DNA of 64,000 nucleotides, from NCBI GenBank assembly GCA_016715425.1, contig JADKAC010000003.1:124001-188000 (forward strand), in the 5' to 3' direction. The notes below the pieces were generated by a model. That model made no database searches and was not told the origin of the DNA. It saw nothing but the letters and a program-made list of their open reading frames with translations. A program made the translations under genes and the position numbers. Below, one piece after another: positions 9,405 through 19,700 of the stretch. This DNA is from Bacteroidota bacterium (GTDB lineage Bacteria > Bacteroidota > Bacteroidia > Chitinophagales > BACL12). How positions within the stretch are numbered: position 1 is the stretch's first letter; every line of letters starts with the position of its first letter.

Positions 9405-9682
9405 GAAAGCAAAAGTAAGGAGTGGGTGGTGAATGGTGAGTTGTGAGTTGAGAGGAATCAGTGATGAATAATCAGTAGTGAATGTTTTTTGTCAATGGTC
9501 TTAGTATAAAGTCAAAGTTTTTTGGCCAAAAGCTAACTGCTAATAGCATCATTAAAAAACTTGCTCTCTTTGCGAAAAAACTTTGCGGGCTTTGCGGTAA
9601 AAAAAGTGAGTGGTGAGTAAAAAAATATATGATGAAATGTTTTTTTCGCCAACAGCAAATAGCTAACGGCCAATAGCTTTTT
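9405..9682. repeat. Intergenic word repeats
   Basis: The gap between the 5' end of the membrane protein operon and the 3' end of the next minus-strand gene contains word repeats: ggtggtgaatggtgag, agttgtgagttgag, a gccaaaagctaactgctaatagc stretch, and a gcgaaaaaactttgcgggctttgcgg-type run. There is no ORF. The words belong to the families seen at 4.7, 13.9, 26.8 and 50.6 kb. Confidence 0.7.
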
Positions 9683-12600
9683 TTAAAAATCCAAACTCAA
9701 AGAAAAATACCAATAGCCTTTTGTCAGACCATTGATTTCAATTCCACGGGCACGATCCAAACGCAGAAAATATCCGAAGATGGTTGTGCGCAATCCCCAA
9801 CCGAAACCGGCAACTACAGGATCACGGAAGAAATTTACATCTACATCTAAAGGTGGCTGACCAAAGTTTACACTATTGTATGGATTCTCTTGATTGAAAG
9901 GTGATTTACCTTCCCATGCTGTACCTGCATCAAAAAATCCTACTACCTGAAAGTTGCGGACAATCTGTGCTTTAATAGGTTTATTAATCAGATAACTGAA
10001 AACAGGAAAACGCAATTCACTATTAAATACTGCAAATGCATTTCCATTGCGAATATTTTGTTCGTAGCCTCGCACCGGTGTTCCCACCGTTTGAAATGCA
10101 TAATTCTGTTCGTAATTTATTTGTGTGTTTTCATTAAATACAGGCGCTATCCAACTATCGACACCACCCAGATAATAAATCATTTTTTGGGTGCCGAATG
10201 AAAGTCCGCCAGCAATACGATTTGCCCAAATAAATGAACGATGAATTTTTTGATAATGACGGAAATCCACACCAATTACACCGAGATAACCATCATTAAA
10301 ACTCACATCAATTCCCTGATCCGTATTCACAGAAAATTGTTTGTGAATTTCAAACCAAAATTTATAACGTGTACCATTTAAAATATTTGTCATTACCGGA
10401 AATGTATTATCAAATACATATTCCAATTTAAATGTTAGCCAATCCTCTTTATAATTCGGTTGATTCAAACTAAACGTATCGCCGGCAAGAAAAATAACTT
10501 TATCTGCACGATAGGAAACACTTCCCCGAATACTACGTGAAATATCAATTGGATACTTCAGACTTCCTTCTACAATATTTGTTTTATTTCTTGAATCAAC
10601 AACAGGAAACCACACTGGTTGAAATGTATATTGTTCACGCTGATAATGATAATAATATGTAAGTCGTTTATCCCAGCGATGTTTTAAATCTTCATACTGC
10701 ACAAAATATTCTCCTCCATCAAAAGTTGTTGGAAAACGAAAGCCACCGGTGAAGCGATAGTCTTCAAACAAATCGCTGATACTCATTGCCAGCAATCCAC
10801 TTAACACTGGGTTTTCAAAAGTGCCGCCGGTGGTTGTAAAGTTTTGATATTTATTAATGAATAAGCCATTATCCAATTGTGTCAACACATACTCACTAGA
10901 AAATTTCAAACGATATCCCTGAATACGAGTTTGCTTAAATGCATTTTCTGTAATCAGATTATTCTTATCTTCTTCCACAGATTTATCGAGAGTAATTACT
11001 TCGCTTTCTTCCACTACTTTTTTTGCCGGTGGTGCAAAATCACTTTGGAATAACATACCAGTATTGAAAATATTTCCTGTTACTTGCGATTGCTTACTTG
11101 TAGTATCTGTATTTATATATTCAGTAACATTTGGCAATACAATTTCTGTTTGTTTGCTATTTTTTTTCTTATTTTTTTCATCAATAAAATTCCGATAACT
11201 GGTATTGAACAATTGCTCTTCTGTGGTGGCGCCAATTGCTTTCGGAACAGGTGCTATATAAAATCGAGTAGCACCATTGCTTCGAAACACTTCCAGAATT
11301 TTACCTGTGCGCATGCTTGCGTCATGCTCTAAAATATTTGTGGTATAATTAGAAATTGCAAATGTGTAAGCGGTGTCTTTATACATTTTAAAATAACCTA
11401 TAGAATCAAAATCCGGTTGGGTATAAATTTCACTGATATCAAATTTCGGATTTACGATTGTAGAATCTTTAAAATACACTACTGTATTTGTGTGCGTATA
11501 AACTGTATCTAAATATCCTGCAAAGCGATTCACTATTCCATTCTGATCGCTGAGGTATGCAAAATGAGTTTTATCAATTTGTATAGGAGCAGATTCAGTT
11601 ACATTATGTGTTTCAGTAATCTTTATCAGCACATCCGATTTTGTATTGTATTTATAAAAAAATAAATCCATATTCCCCACAGGTAAAATTGTATCAATGG
11701 TAGATGTCTGTGTTATTTTTTTACTGTCTCTGTTGGATGCAAATAAAATTCCTTCGTAGCCATTATCTGTTTTAATAAATCGTGGATTTGCATCATCATA
11801 ATAATCGTTTGTGATTTGTTCGAGTCTAGCATTATTTAAATAATATACATAGATATCTGATTGACCTTTATTAATAGCGCTTAATACAATTGTTCTATTA
11901 TCTTTTCCAAAAGATGCATCTGTAATTCTTTGAAACCTTGTAATTTCTTTTTCCTCTTTTTTCTTCTCATCTATGTTATAAGTCATCACAAAAGTGCGGG
12001 CACGTTTTTCATAAATCACTCCAACCACTTTTCCATCCGGACTCCATATTACCAAAGGATAATTTAAATCGGTAGCCATGATATGTGTTTTTAATCCACC
12101 CTTCTTTATTTTTTTTGCTTTCTTATCATCCACAGGTTGTACATACACTTTAAACTTGCCGAAATCATCAGTTACATAAGCAATATTTTTTCCATCGGGA
12201 CTTATGCGTGCATTATGATAGGTAAGATTCTTTTTTGATTTTCGCTCTATCATTCTAGTTTCTTGAGGAACCTCTTTTCCTTTTGCTTCCTGTGCATATC
12301 GGACGCTGTAATAGGCATACCAATCAGCAATAGTTTGATTAACTGATGTGCCTAACACAAATAAAAATCCATTCTCTAAACTGCGGTTGATTCGAATCAG
12401 ATATAATAAGTTTGGAATATTTGCTTCACCATATTTCTCGGCGATATAATACCAGAATGAATGTCCTGCAAACCGTGCATCATCGCCGGTGAGTTTACTA
12501 AATTTTTCAAATTTTCCGGACGTAATTCCTTCACGCAATTCATTATCTAATTCAGTACTCCATTCTTCACCGATATATGAAGCTAAACCATCAACAAACC

Positions 12601-13126
12601 AATCAGGTAAATTTAATAGCACTGCATTTTGAACAATCTCCTGTAAACTCCCTCCGAAAATCATGCTGCTTATCAGCATCTTTCCTAAGCCTTCACGAAT
12701 TTGTGTACGCAGATGTTGATGGTCGCCATCAAAGTATAAGAATAATTTATTGCCGATAATTTTTGTATGACCACCAATATTATAAGTGATCTCGTTGCCT
12801 ATTGCGAAATTGCTTTGATTAAAATCCGACATGGTATTATAAATCATCAGCTCAGGTTTCACATTCAGTTTATAATCCAACAGATCCTGAATTTCATCCA
12901 AATCATTCTCTGCCATTTGCGCCACAAAGCGACCGATGTTTTGTCCGCCCTGATTGAAATAAATTTTAAAATGATCGCTTTCATAAAACTGCCAAAGGAA
13001 TTCTTTGTATTGCACACGATTTTGACCAAACTGCACCTGAGTGCCTTGGGCATGCGCATTTCCCACATAGAATACACTACTTATGAGAATTAAATAGACT
13101 GTTGTAAATACTTGTGATTTGCTCAT
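9683..13126 (-). CDS. Peptidase_MA-like / beta-propeller / outer-membrane barrel protein
   Basis: I place the start at 13126 (MSKSQVFTTVYLILISSVFYVGNAHAQ), which gives a proper signal peptide; the reading frame stays open to 13252, but that extension overlaps the divergent hydrolase gene. The product is about 1147 residues. N-terminal part: YESDHFKIYFNQGG and LPDWFVDGLASYIGEEW resemble the gluzincin-like peptidase_MA fold, but the expected HExxH position reads REGLGKM, so it is probably not a protease. Middle: TolB/PD40-type propeller repeats (ARISPDGKNIAYVTDD, VIWSPDGKVVGVIYE). C-terminal third: strand-rich barrel ending GYWYFSLSLDF with FFDAGTAWEG and FGWGLRTTIFGYFLRLD, as in BamA/Omp85-type barrels. 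It is likely an outer-membrane protein with a periplasmic propeller; its role is unknown. Confidence 0.7.
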   Translation of the reverse strand: MSKSQVFTTVYLILISSVFYVGNAHAQGTQVQFGQNRVQYKEFLWQFYESDHFKIYFNQGGQNIGRFVAQMAENDLDEIQDLLDYKLNVKPELMIYNTMSDFNQSNFAIGNEITYNIGGHTKIIGNKLFLYFDGDHQHLRTQIREGLGKMLISSMIFGGSLQEIVQNAVLLNLPDWFVDGLASYIGEEWSTELDNELREGITSGKFEKFSKLTGDDARFAGHSFWYYIAEKYGEANIPNLLYLIRINRSLENGFLFVLGTSVNQTIADWYAYYSVRYAQEAKGKEVPQETRMIERKSKKNLTYHNARISPDGKNIAYVTDDFGKFKVYVQPVDDKKAKKIKKGGLKTHIMATDLNYPLVIWSPDGKVVGVIYEKRARTFVMTYNIDEKKKEEKEITRFQRITDASFGKDNRTIVLSAINKGQSDIYVYYLNNARLEQITNDYYDDANPRFIKTDNGYEGILFASNRDSKKITQTSTIDTILPVGNMDLFFYKYNTKSDVLIKITETHNVTESAPIQIDKTHFAYLSDQNGIVNRFAGYLDTVYTHTNTVVYFKDSTIVNPKFDISEIYTQPDFDSIGYFKMYKDTAYTFAISNYTTNILEHDASMRTGKILEVFRSNGATRFYIAPVPKAIGATTEEQLFNTSYRNFIDEKNKKKNSKQTEIVLPNVTEYINTDTTSKQSQVTGNIFNTGMLFQSDFAPPAKKVVEESEVITLDKSVEEDKNNLITENAFKQTRIQGYRLKFSSEYVLTQLDNGLFINKYQNFTTTGGTFENPVLSGLLAMSISDLFEDYRFTGGFRFPTTFDGGEYFVQYEDLKHRWDKRLTYYYHYQREQYTFQPVWFPVVDSRNKTNIVEGSLKYPIDISRSIRGSVSYRADKVIFLAGDTFSLNQPNYKEDWLTFKLEYVFDNTFPVMTNILNGTRYKFWFEIHKQFSVNTDQGIDVSFNDGYLGVIGVDFRHYQKIHRSFIWANRIAGGLSFGTQKMIYYLGGVDSWIAPVFNENTQINYEQNYAFQTVGTPVRGYEQNIRNGNAFAVFNSELRFPVFSYLINKPIKAQIVRNFQVVGFFDAGTAWEGKSPFNQENPYNSVNFGQPPLDVDVNFFRDPVVAGFGWGLRTTIFGYFLRLDRARGIEINGLTKGYWYFSLSLDF

Positions 13127-13205
13127 TTTACTCACGTACCAAAATACGTAGATTTGCCCTAAAGTTCCGATTCTTCCACAAAAATTACAATGTAACGAAA
13201 TTACC

Positions 13206-13859
13206 ATGAGCCGTATTGCCAGTTTTACTTTCAATCCATTTGCCGAAAACACGTATATTATTTATGATGATACACTGCAATGTGTAATTATTGATCCGGG
13301 TTGTTATACGCCTGAAGAGAAAAAAGAATTAGTCGCATTTATCGAAAAAAATAAATTGAAACCGCAGTATGTGTTAAACACACATTGCCATATAGATCAT
13401 GTGTTGGGCAATTATTTTTTATGTGATAAATATAACATTCCATTAGTGATGCATAAGGAGGAAGTGCCTGTGTTAAAAGCTGTGGAAACCTACGCTGACA
13501 CTATGGGAATTGTGTATGAGAAATCTCCCGACCCTGAGCAGTTTTTAGATGGAGGTGATACCTTTTCTTTCGGAAATACAACATTCGAAATTTTATATAC
13601 GCCCGGTCATTCACCTGCCAGTATTTGTTTTTATAATAAGCGGGAAGGATATATAATAAGTGGTGATGTGTTGTTTTTGGATAGCATTGGTCGCTATGAT
13701 TTACCCGGCGGAAATCTGAATACTTTAATGCAATCAATAAATACACAATTGATGACTTTGGACGATATAGTAACCGTATATCCAGGTCACGGACCTGAGA
13801 CAACTGTTGGTCGGGAGCGAAAGTTTAATCCGTTTTTGAGGGAGGGTATTGGGTATTGA
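13206..13859 (+). CDS. MBL-fold metallo-hydrolase (glyoxalase II-like)
   Basis: The 217-residue protein has the complete metallo-beta-lactamase metal site: HCHIDH at 60-65, His135 in YTPGHSPAS, Asp154 in ISGDVLF and His195 in VYPGHGP. The size and the PGHGPETTVGRE end fit the small glyoxalase II-like hydrolases, which act on thioesters or related substrates; true GloB proteins have an extra C-terminal domain that is missing here. It is divergent from the propeller/barrel gene (79 bp between starts). The substrate is not known. Confidence 0.9.
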   Translation: MSRIASFTFNPFAENTYIIYDDTLQCVIIDPGCYTPEEKKELVAFIEKNKLKPQYVLNTHCHIDHVLGNYFLCDKYNIPLVMHKEEVPVLKAVETYADTMGIVYEKSPDPEQFLDGGDTFSFGNTTFEILYTPGHSPASICFYNKREGYIISGDVLFLDSIGRYDLPGGNLNTLMQSINTQLMTLDDIVTVYPGHGPETTVGRERKFNPFLREGIGY

Positions 13860-14080
13860 GGAATTGTCTGAATTAGGATTTAAGGATTTTAGGATTTGTG
13901 TGATTTTAAAATAGTGTTGGGTATTGAATGATGAATGGTGAATGGTGAATAATGGCATTAACCCGAAACCTGAAACATAGAACTTGAAACATTTTGTACG
14001 TAGCCAATTGCAAATAGCAAACAGCCAATAGCCTTTTAATCAACGATACCTTTTTTTCATTGTCAACTGTCAATTGCCAG
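13860..14080. repeat. Intergenic word repeats between convergent genes
   Basis: This gap separates the convergent hydrolase and alr genes. It contains aaggattttaggattt, gaatggtgaatggtgaat, cccgaaacctgaaac, gccaattgcaaatagcaaacagcc and tcaactgtcaattg words of the families found across the window. No ORF or clear terminator hairpin is seen. Confidence 0.65.
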
Positions 14081-15226
14081 CTATTCCTGCAAATAAATCC
14101 TCTTCACACGCTGTGAGATTCCGGTGAGTACTTCATAAGGAATTGTCTGCATCCATTCCGAAAATTGTTGTAATGAAATATGCTCACCAAAAATTTCTGC
14201 TACATCGCCTTCTGCAATATTTTTTGCTCCAGTTATATCCACCATTATCATATCCATACACACTCGACCAACCACAGAATACAGATTGTTATTTATCCAA
14301 ACTTTTGCAACACCATTTCCTAAACTTCTTCTAAAACCATCTGCATACCCAATATTTAATGTAGCGATGCGCATATTTTTTTCGGCAATAACACTTCTGC
14401 CATAACCAATACTTTCACCTGCATTAATATTTTTTATTTGTGTTACTGTAGTTTCTATACTGGAAGTAAATAATAGTTTTTCAGAAACATGTTTTGCAGG
14501 ATCATCACCATATAAACCAATTCCTAATCGCACCATATCCATTTGTGCTTCCGGAAATTTACTGATACCGGGCGAATTTAAAATGTGGCGCATGGGAGCA
14601 TAACCCATTTGTTTTTCCAACACATCACATGCAGATTTAAATACAGTAATTTGTTGCAGAGTAAATGCATCTTGTTGCATTTCATCTGCCGCCGCCAAAT
14701 GCGAAAACACAGAAGTAATATGTAATTGTTTTTGTTGTAAAATATTTTTAACCAACTGCGGAATATCATCGGGCATAAATCCCAAACGATGCATACCGGT
14801 ATCCAATTTTATATGAATGGAAATTGGTGAATCATTATAATTTTCATTTTTTAAAAAGGCGACAAACAATTGCAGAATACGAAAATTATATATCTCCGGT
14901 TCTAATTTATATTGCAGCATTTGTGCAAATGTTTCCGGTTCAGGATTCATCACCATAATGGGAAGATGCACTCCATTGCGACGCAACTCCACACCTTCGT
15001 CCGCATACGCAACCGCCAGATAATCCACACGATTAAAGGCTAATAAATTTGCTATTTCAGCAGTACCACTTCCATAAGAAAATGCTTTCACCATCACCAT
15101 CATTTTCACTCCCGGCTGCAACATACTGCGATACACTTGTAAGTTATGTGCAATATGATGCATGTGAATTTTCATTACAGTTCCATGAGTGCGTTGTGTT
15201 AAAACATTACTTATTCGCTCCAACAT
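14081..15226 (-). CDS. alr: Alanine racemase (probably the C-terminal half of a split MurF-Alr fusion)
   Basis: The PLP enzyme interconverts L- and D-alanine for peptidoglycan. PLP lysine is Lys47 in MVKAFSYGSG; other family segments are IHIKLDTGMHRLGF, MVRLGIGLYG and ESIGYGRS, whose Tyr fits the second catalytic base. The nominal start at 15226 is doubtful. The same frame is open further upstream and encodes HVVLIKGARRF just before MLERISNVL, which is the linker sequence that joins MurF to Alr in Bacteroidota bifunctional proteins. The murF reading frame ends 17 bp upstream of the nominal alr start, while the alr frame overlaps it out of phase. A single-base shift near 15262-15272 would join the two. 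Either the fusion is broken by a frameshift (real or sequencing error), or alr starts internally and is translated separately. Confidence 0.9.
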   Translation of the reverse strand: MLERISNVLTQRTHGTVMKIHMHHIAHNLQVYRSMLQPGVKMMVMVKAFSYGSGTAEIANLLAFNRVDYLAVAYADEGVELRRNGVHLPIMVMNPEPETFAQMLQYKLEPEIYNFRILQLFVAFLKNENYNDSPISIHIKLDTGMHRLGFMPDDIPQLVKNILQQKQLHITSVFSHLAAADEMQQDAFTLQQITVFKSACDVLEKQMGYAPMRHILNSPGISKFPEAQMDMVRLGIGLYGDDPAKHVSEKLLFTSSIETTVTQIKNINAGESIGYGRSVIAEKNMRIATLNIGYADGFRRSLGNGVAKVWINNNLYSVVGRVCMDMIMVDITGAKNIAEGDVAEIFGEHISLQQFSEWMQTIPYEVLTGISQRVKRIYLQE

Positions 15227-15242
15227 AAAACGACGTGCGCCT

Positions 15243-16559
15243 TTAATTAATACTACATGATTTGCAATGGATTTCGGGTTTAAAATTTTGAAGCGCTTCT
15301 TCAGTACTTTTAAAAAATTCTGTATTACTTATCTCTGCAAATAATTGTTTGTGTTGAACTAAATCCTCTCCTATTCCGGTAAAATATTTTACATCGTGTT
15401 GTTGTAATAATTGCGCTACATGTGTATATAATTTTTCTTCATCTTCACCACTGCCATCCATATCACTTAGAATTACATGTTTCTGTTGTGCGCCATTTCC
15501 CGATTGTTGATTTAAATAATGCAATGCAATTTCAAGCGATGCGATATCTGCACTATACACATCATTTATCAAAGTGGAATTATGTAATCCTTTTTTTAAT
15601 TCAAGTCGCATACTTACCGATGGTAAAATTTTCATCATCGGAATGAGTGCTTCAATATCAGCATTAAAAACCGAAGCTGCAATAAATGCATGCACTGCAT
15701 TTTCTAATGAAGCTGCATCAGTAAACGGAATTGAAATGTTGTATTTATGTATTGCAGAATGTAATTCAAAATGTGTTTCACCTTTTTCTGTTGTTATATT
15801 TTTCAATTGCCAATCGCTATCATCAGAATGTTTACTCCATGTGATTTTTTTTGCAGATAACAATTGCATTTGATTATCTATCGCTGTAAAATCTTTGCAA
15901 TACAAAACAGTTTCAGCATGCGTAAACAATTTTAATTTCTCCGCAATTTTTTCTTCTGTGTTTTTAAATCCTGCATTATGCGCTGAACCGATATTTGTAA
16001 AAATGCCAAACGTGGGTTGAATCACTTTTTCTAACTGTTGCATTTCATCGGGTTGAGAAATACCGGCTTCAAAAATGCCAAGCGTATGTGTAGAATTTAT
16101 TTGCGCTACAGATAATGGAACGCCAATTTGCGAGTTATAACTTTTCGGACTTCTGCAAATATTAAAAGTGTTGCGCAATAAAAAATGCAGCCATTCCTTC
16201 ACTACAGTTTTTCCATTACTACCTGTAATTCCAATTATAGGAATCTGCATTTGCTGCCGATGATAGGCCGCTAATTTTTGTAAAGACTGAATACTATTTT
16301 CAACTAAAATAAAATTGGAATCTGTAAAACCATATTCTATAAATCGTTCAACCACAAAATTTCTTACACCTTTTGCATGTGCATGACTTATGTATTTATG
16401 ACCATCGTGTTGAGCACCTACAATTGCAAAAAATACACTCTTGTGGCCATCGGTAATATTCCTTGAATCTGTCAATAGCTGATCCACAATATCATTCGGT
16501 CTGACAAGCTGTCCATTACCTTTCAATATTTTTTCTATTGCTGTTATAGTATATTCCAT
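15243..16559 (-). CDS. murF: UDP-N-acetylmuramoyl-tripeptide--D-Ala-D-Ala ligase
   Basis: MurF adds D-Ala-D-Ala to UDP-MurNAc-tripeptide, the last cytoplasmic step of peptidoglycan precursor synthesis. I use the ATG at 16559 (MEYTITAIEKILKGNGQ); the frame is open to 16616 but the upstream stretch does not look like MurF. The ATP site is TGSNGKT at about 112-118, followed by the central-domain segments FEAGISQPDEMQQL and FTNIGSAHNAGF and the C-terminal INDVYSADIASLEIAL and VILSDMDGSGEDEE. The C-terminus (NFKPEIHCKSCSIN, stop) is not family-like, whereas the +1 frame gives the expected linker HVVLIKGARRF leading into Alr. About 438 residues. It is divergent from secA. Confidence 0.92.
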   Translation of the reverse strand: MEYTITAIEKILKGNGQLVRPNDIVDQLLTDSRNITDGHKSVFFAIVGAQHDGHKYISHAHAKGVRNFVVERFIEYGFTDSNFILVENSIQSLQKLAAYHRQQMQIPIIGITGSNGKTVVKEWLHFLLRNTFNICRSPKSYNSQIGVPLSVAQINSTHTLGIFEAGISQPDEMQQLEKVIQPTFGIFTNIGSAHNAGFKNTEEKIAEKLKLFTHAETVLYCKDFTAIDNQMQLLSAKKITWSKHSDDSDWQLKNITTEKGETHFELHSAIHKYNISIPFTDAASLENAVHAFIAASVFNADIEALIPMMKILPSVSMRLELKKGLHNSTLINDVYSADIASLEIALHYLNQQSGNGAQQKHVILSDMDGSGEDEEKLYTHVAQLLQQHDVKYFTGIGEDLVQHKQLFAEISNTEFFKSTEEALQNFKPEIHCKSCSIN

Positions 16560-16663
16560 GCACCTGTAAAAGTACGGTATTGCCCGAAACCCTTTGACTG
16601 TAAAGGGTGATTCCATTGTGTTTTTGATATGCTATTGCAATAGATTCCTGCCTGCACTTTTCT

Positions 16664-16671
16664 TATCTTTG
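16664..16671 (+). promoter_or_regulatory. Candidate -7 box for secA
   Basis: TATCTTTG matches the Bacteroidota primary sigma -7 consensus TAnnTTTG and lies 61 bp before the chosen secA start. A clear TTTG at the -33 position is not seen, so this is a weak call. Confidence 0.4.
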
Positions 16672-16732
16672 CCCATCTGCTCAAGGAATGATTTTTGTCC
16701 AAATGCAGTTTTTTCAAAGACTTACTCGACTT

Positions 16733-19700
16733 ATGAATTTTCTCTCTAAATCCATTTCAAAACTTTTTGGTGGTAATAAACACGAAAAAGATATAAAACT
16801 TATTGAACCTCTTGTAGGAGAAATAAATGCGTTTTATGAAAAATTGCAACCACTCACGAACGATCAGTTGCGGAATAAAACAAATGAATTTAAAGCTACA
16901 ATAGCAGCATTTTTAAAACCTATTGATGATAAAGTAGAATCCATGCGTAGTCAGGCAGATGCTATGGATATGGATAGTGCGGAAGAAAAAGATGATTTGT
17001 ATAAGCAAGTAGATGAATTGATAAAAGAGCGTGATAAAGAATTAGAAAAAGTATTGTTGCAAATTTTACCCGAAGCATTTGCGGTGGTAAAAGAAACAGC
17101 ACATCGCTTTTCAGAAAATAAAGAACTTGTTTCCAATGCCACACAATTAGATCGTGATTTAACCATTCATAAAGATTTTATTCGCATTGAAGGCGACAAA
17201 GCAATTTACAGTAATACATGGGATGCAGCAGGTGGAACAATTGTTTGGAACATGGTACATTATGATGTGCAGTTAATTGGTGGCGTTGTTTTGCATCAGG
17301 GGAAAATTGCGGAGATGGCAACAGGTGAAGGAAAAACTTTGGTGGCTACTTTACCGGCTTATTTAAATGCATTGCCCGGATTGGGGGTACATATTGTAAC
17401 TGTAAATAATTATCTGGCTTTACGTGACTCTGAATGGAATGCACCACTCTTTAATTTTTTGGGAATTACTATTGATTGTATAGATAAACATCAACCCAAT
17501 TCAGAAGAACGACGCAAAGCTTATTTAAATGATATTACTTACGGAACAAACAATGAATTTGGCTTTGATTATTTACGTGATAACATGGTGCGCACTTCAA
17601 TAGAAAAAGTGCAACGCAAACATCATTATGCAATGGTGGATGAAGTGGATTCCGTTTTAGTGGATGATGCGAGAACTCCATTAATTATTTCTGGTCCGGT
17701 TCCAAAAGGCGATATACAGGAATTCGGGAATTTAAAACCACGCATTATAAAAATTTATGAAGCACAACGCAAAATAGCCAACGTGTTTTTAACCGATGCT
17801 AAACGATTATATGCAGATGGAAAAACAAAAGAAGCAGGTCTTGCATTGTTGAGGGCATATCGTGCATTGCCAAAAAATACTGCACTCATTAAATTTTTAA
17901 GTGAGCAAGGTGCCCGACAATTATTGTTGGATACTGAAGGTGTATATATGGCAGAGAATAATAAGCGCATGCCTGAAATTGATAAGGATTTATTTTTTGT
18001 AATTGACGAACGACATAACAGTGTTGACTTAACAGACAAAGGCATAGAACTAATTACAGAATCGGGAGAAGATCCACACTTCTTTATTATTCCGGATGTG
18101 GGTGCAATGGTTGCGGATATCGAACGCAGTGAAAAAACGAAAGAAGAAAAAGTTGCAGAAAAAGATGTGTTGATGCAAGACTTCTCAATTAAAAGTGAGC
18201 GCATACATTCATTACAACAATTATTAAAAGCATATACTTTATTTGAAAAAGATGTGGAGTATGTGGTGATGGATGGTAAGGTAAAAATTGTGGATGAACA
18301 AACAGGTCGTATTCTGGAAGGCCGTCGTTATTCCGATGGATTGCATCAGGCAATTGAATCAAAAGAAAATGTGAAAGTAGAAGCAGCAACACAAACGTAT
18401 GCAACTATCACTTTGCAAAATTATTTCCGCATGTATCACAAGCTTGCGGGTATGACAGGAACAGCAGAAACAGAAGCTGGTGAGTTGTGGGAGATTTATA
18501 AATTAGATGTAACTGTAATTCCAACAAATAGAGCTATAACAAGAAAAGATTTAGAAGATTACGTTTACAAAACTCGTAAGGAAAAATTCAATGCAGTAAT
18601 CGCTCGTATTGATGAATTAGTGAAAGCAGGTCGTCCGGTTTTAGTGGGAACAACATCGGTGGAAATTTCAGAATTGCTAAGTCGTATGTTGCAGATGAAA
18701 GGTGTAAAACATAATGTGCTGAATGCAAAACAACATCAACGTGAAGCAGAGATTGTTGCAGAAGCAGGTAAAACAAGTAGTGTTACAATTGCAACAAATA
18801 TGGCCGGTCGTGGTACGGATATTAAATTGGGTGAAGGTGTGAAAGAGGCAGGTGGATTGGCAATTATAGGAACAGAGCGACATGATTCACGTCGTGTGGA
18901 CAGACAGTTGCGAGGTCGTGCCGGTCGTCAGGGTGATCCGGGTTCTTCTGAATTTTATGTATCGCTTGAAGATAATCTGATGCGCTTGTTTGGCTCTGAT
19001 CGTATTTCAAAAATTATGGATACGATGGGTTATAAAGAAGGTGAAGTAATTCAACACGGCATGATTACAAAATCTATAGAACGTGCGCAGAAAAAAGTAG
19101 AAGAAAATAATTTTGGTGTGCGTAAACGTTTGTTGGAATATGATGATGTAATGAATAGTCAGCGTGAATTAATTTATCGCAAACGCAACCATGCTTTACA
19201 AGGTGAGAGATTGGCAGTGGATATTAATAATACACTGATGGATTTATGTGAGGAAGTGGTGGCTGCTTATTATCCCGATAAAGATTATGAAGGATTTACT
19301 TTGGATGTTATTCGCTACTTCAGCACTGAGCCGGAAATTAGTGCAAAGGATTTTGCAAATGATAAGCAAAATGTGGTTGCAGAAAAATTGTATCAAAGTA
19401 TAAAAGCATTTTATAAACGCAAACAAAAAGCACAGATAGATAAAGTATTTCCGCTGATAAAAGATTTATATCAAACTCGTGGAGAAACTTTAGATAATGT
19501 AATTGTTCCTTATACAGATTCTCGCAAGGGAGTGAATGTTACTGTGAATTTGAAAAAAGCGTATGAGACTGAAGGTTGGGAATTAGCAAAAGCAATTGAA
19601 CGCAGTATCACATTAATTATAATTGATGAACATTGGAAAGAACATTTGCGCAGTATGGATGATTTGAAACAAGCAGTGCAAGGGGCAGTGTATGAACAAA

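Noticed and set aside
9683..13252. 42-residue N-terminal extension of the propeller/barrel gene
   Set aside because: The extension overlaps the divergent hydrolase start and lacks a signal peptide, while the ATG at 13126 begins a clean one.
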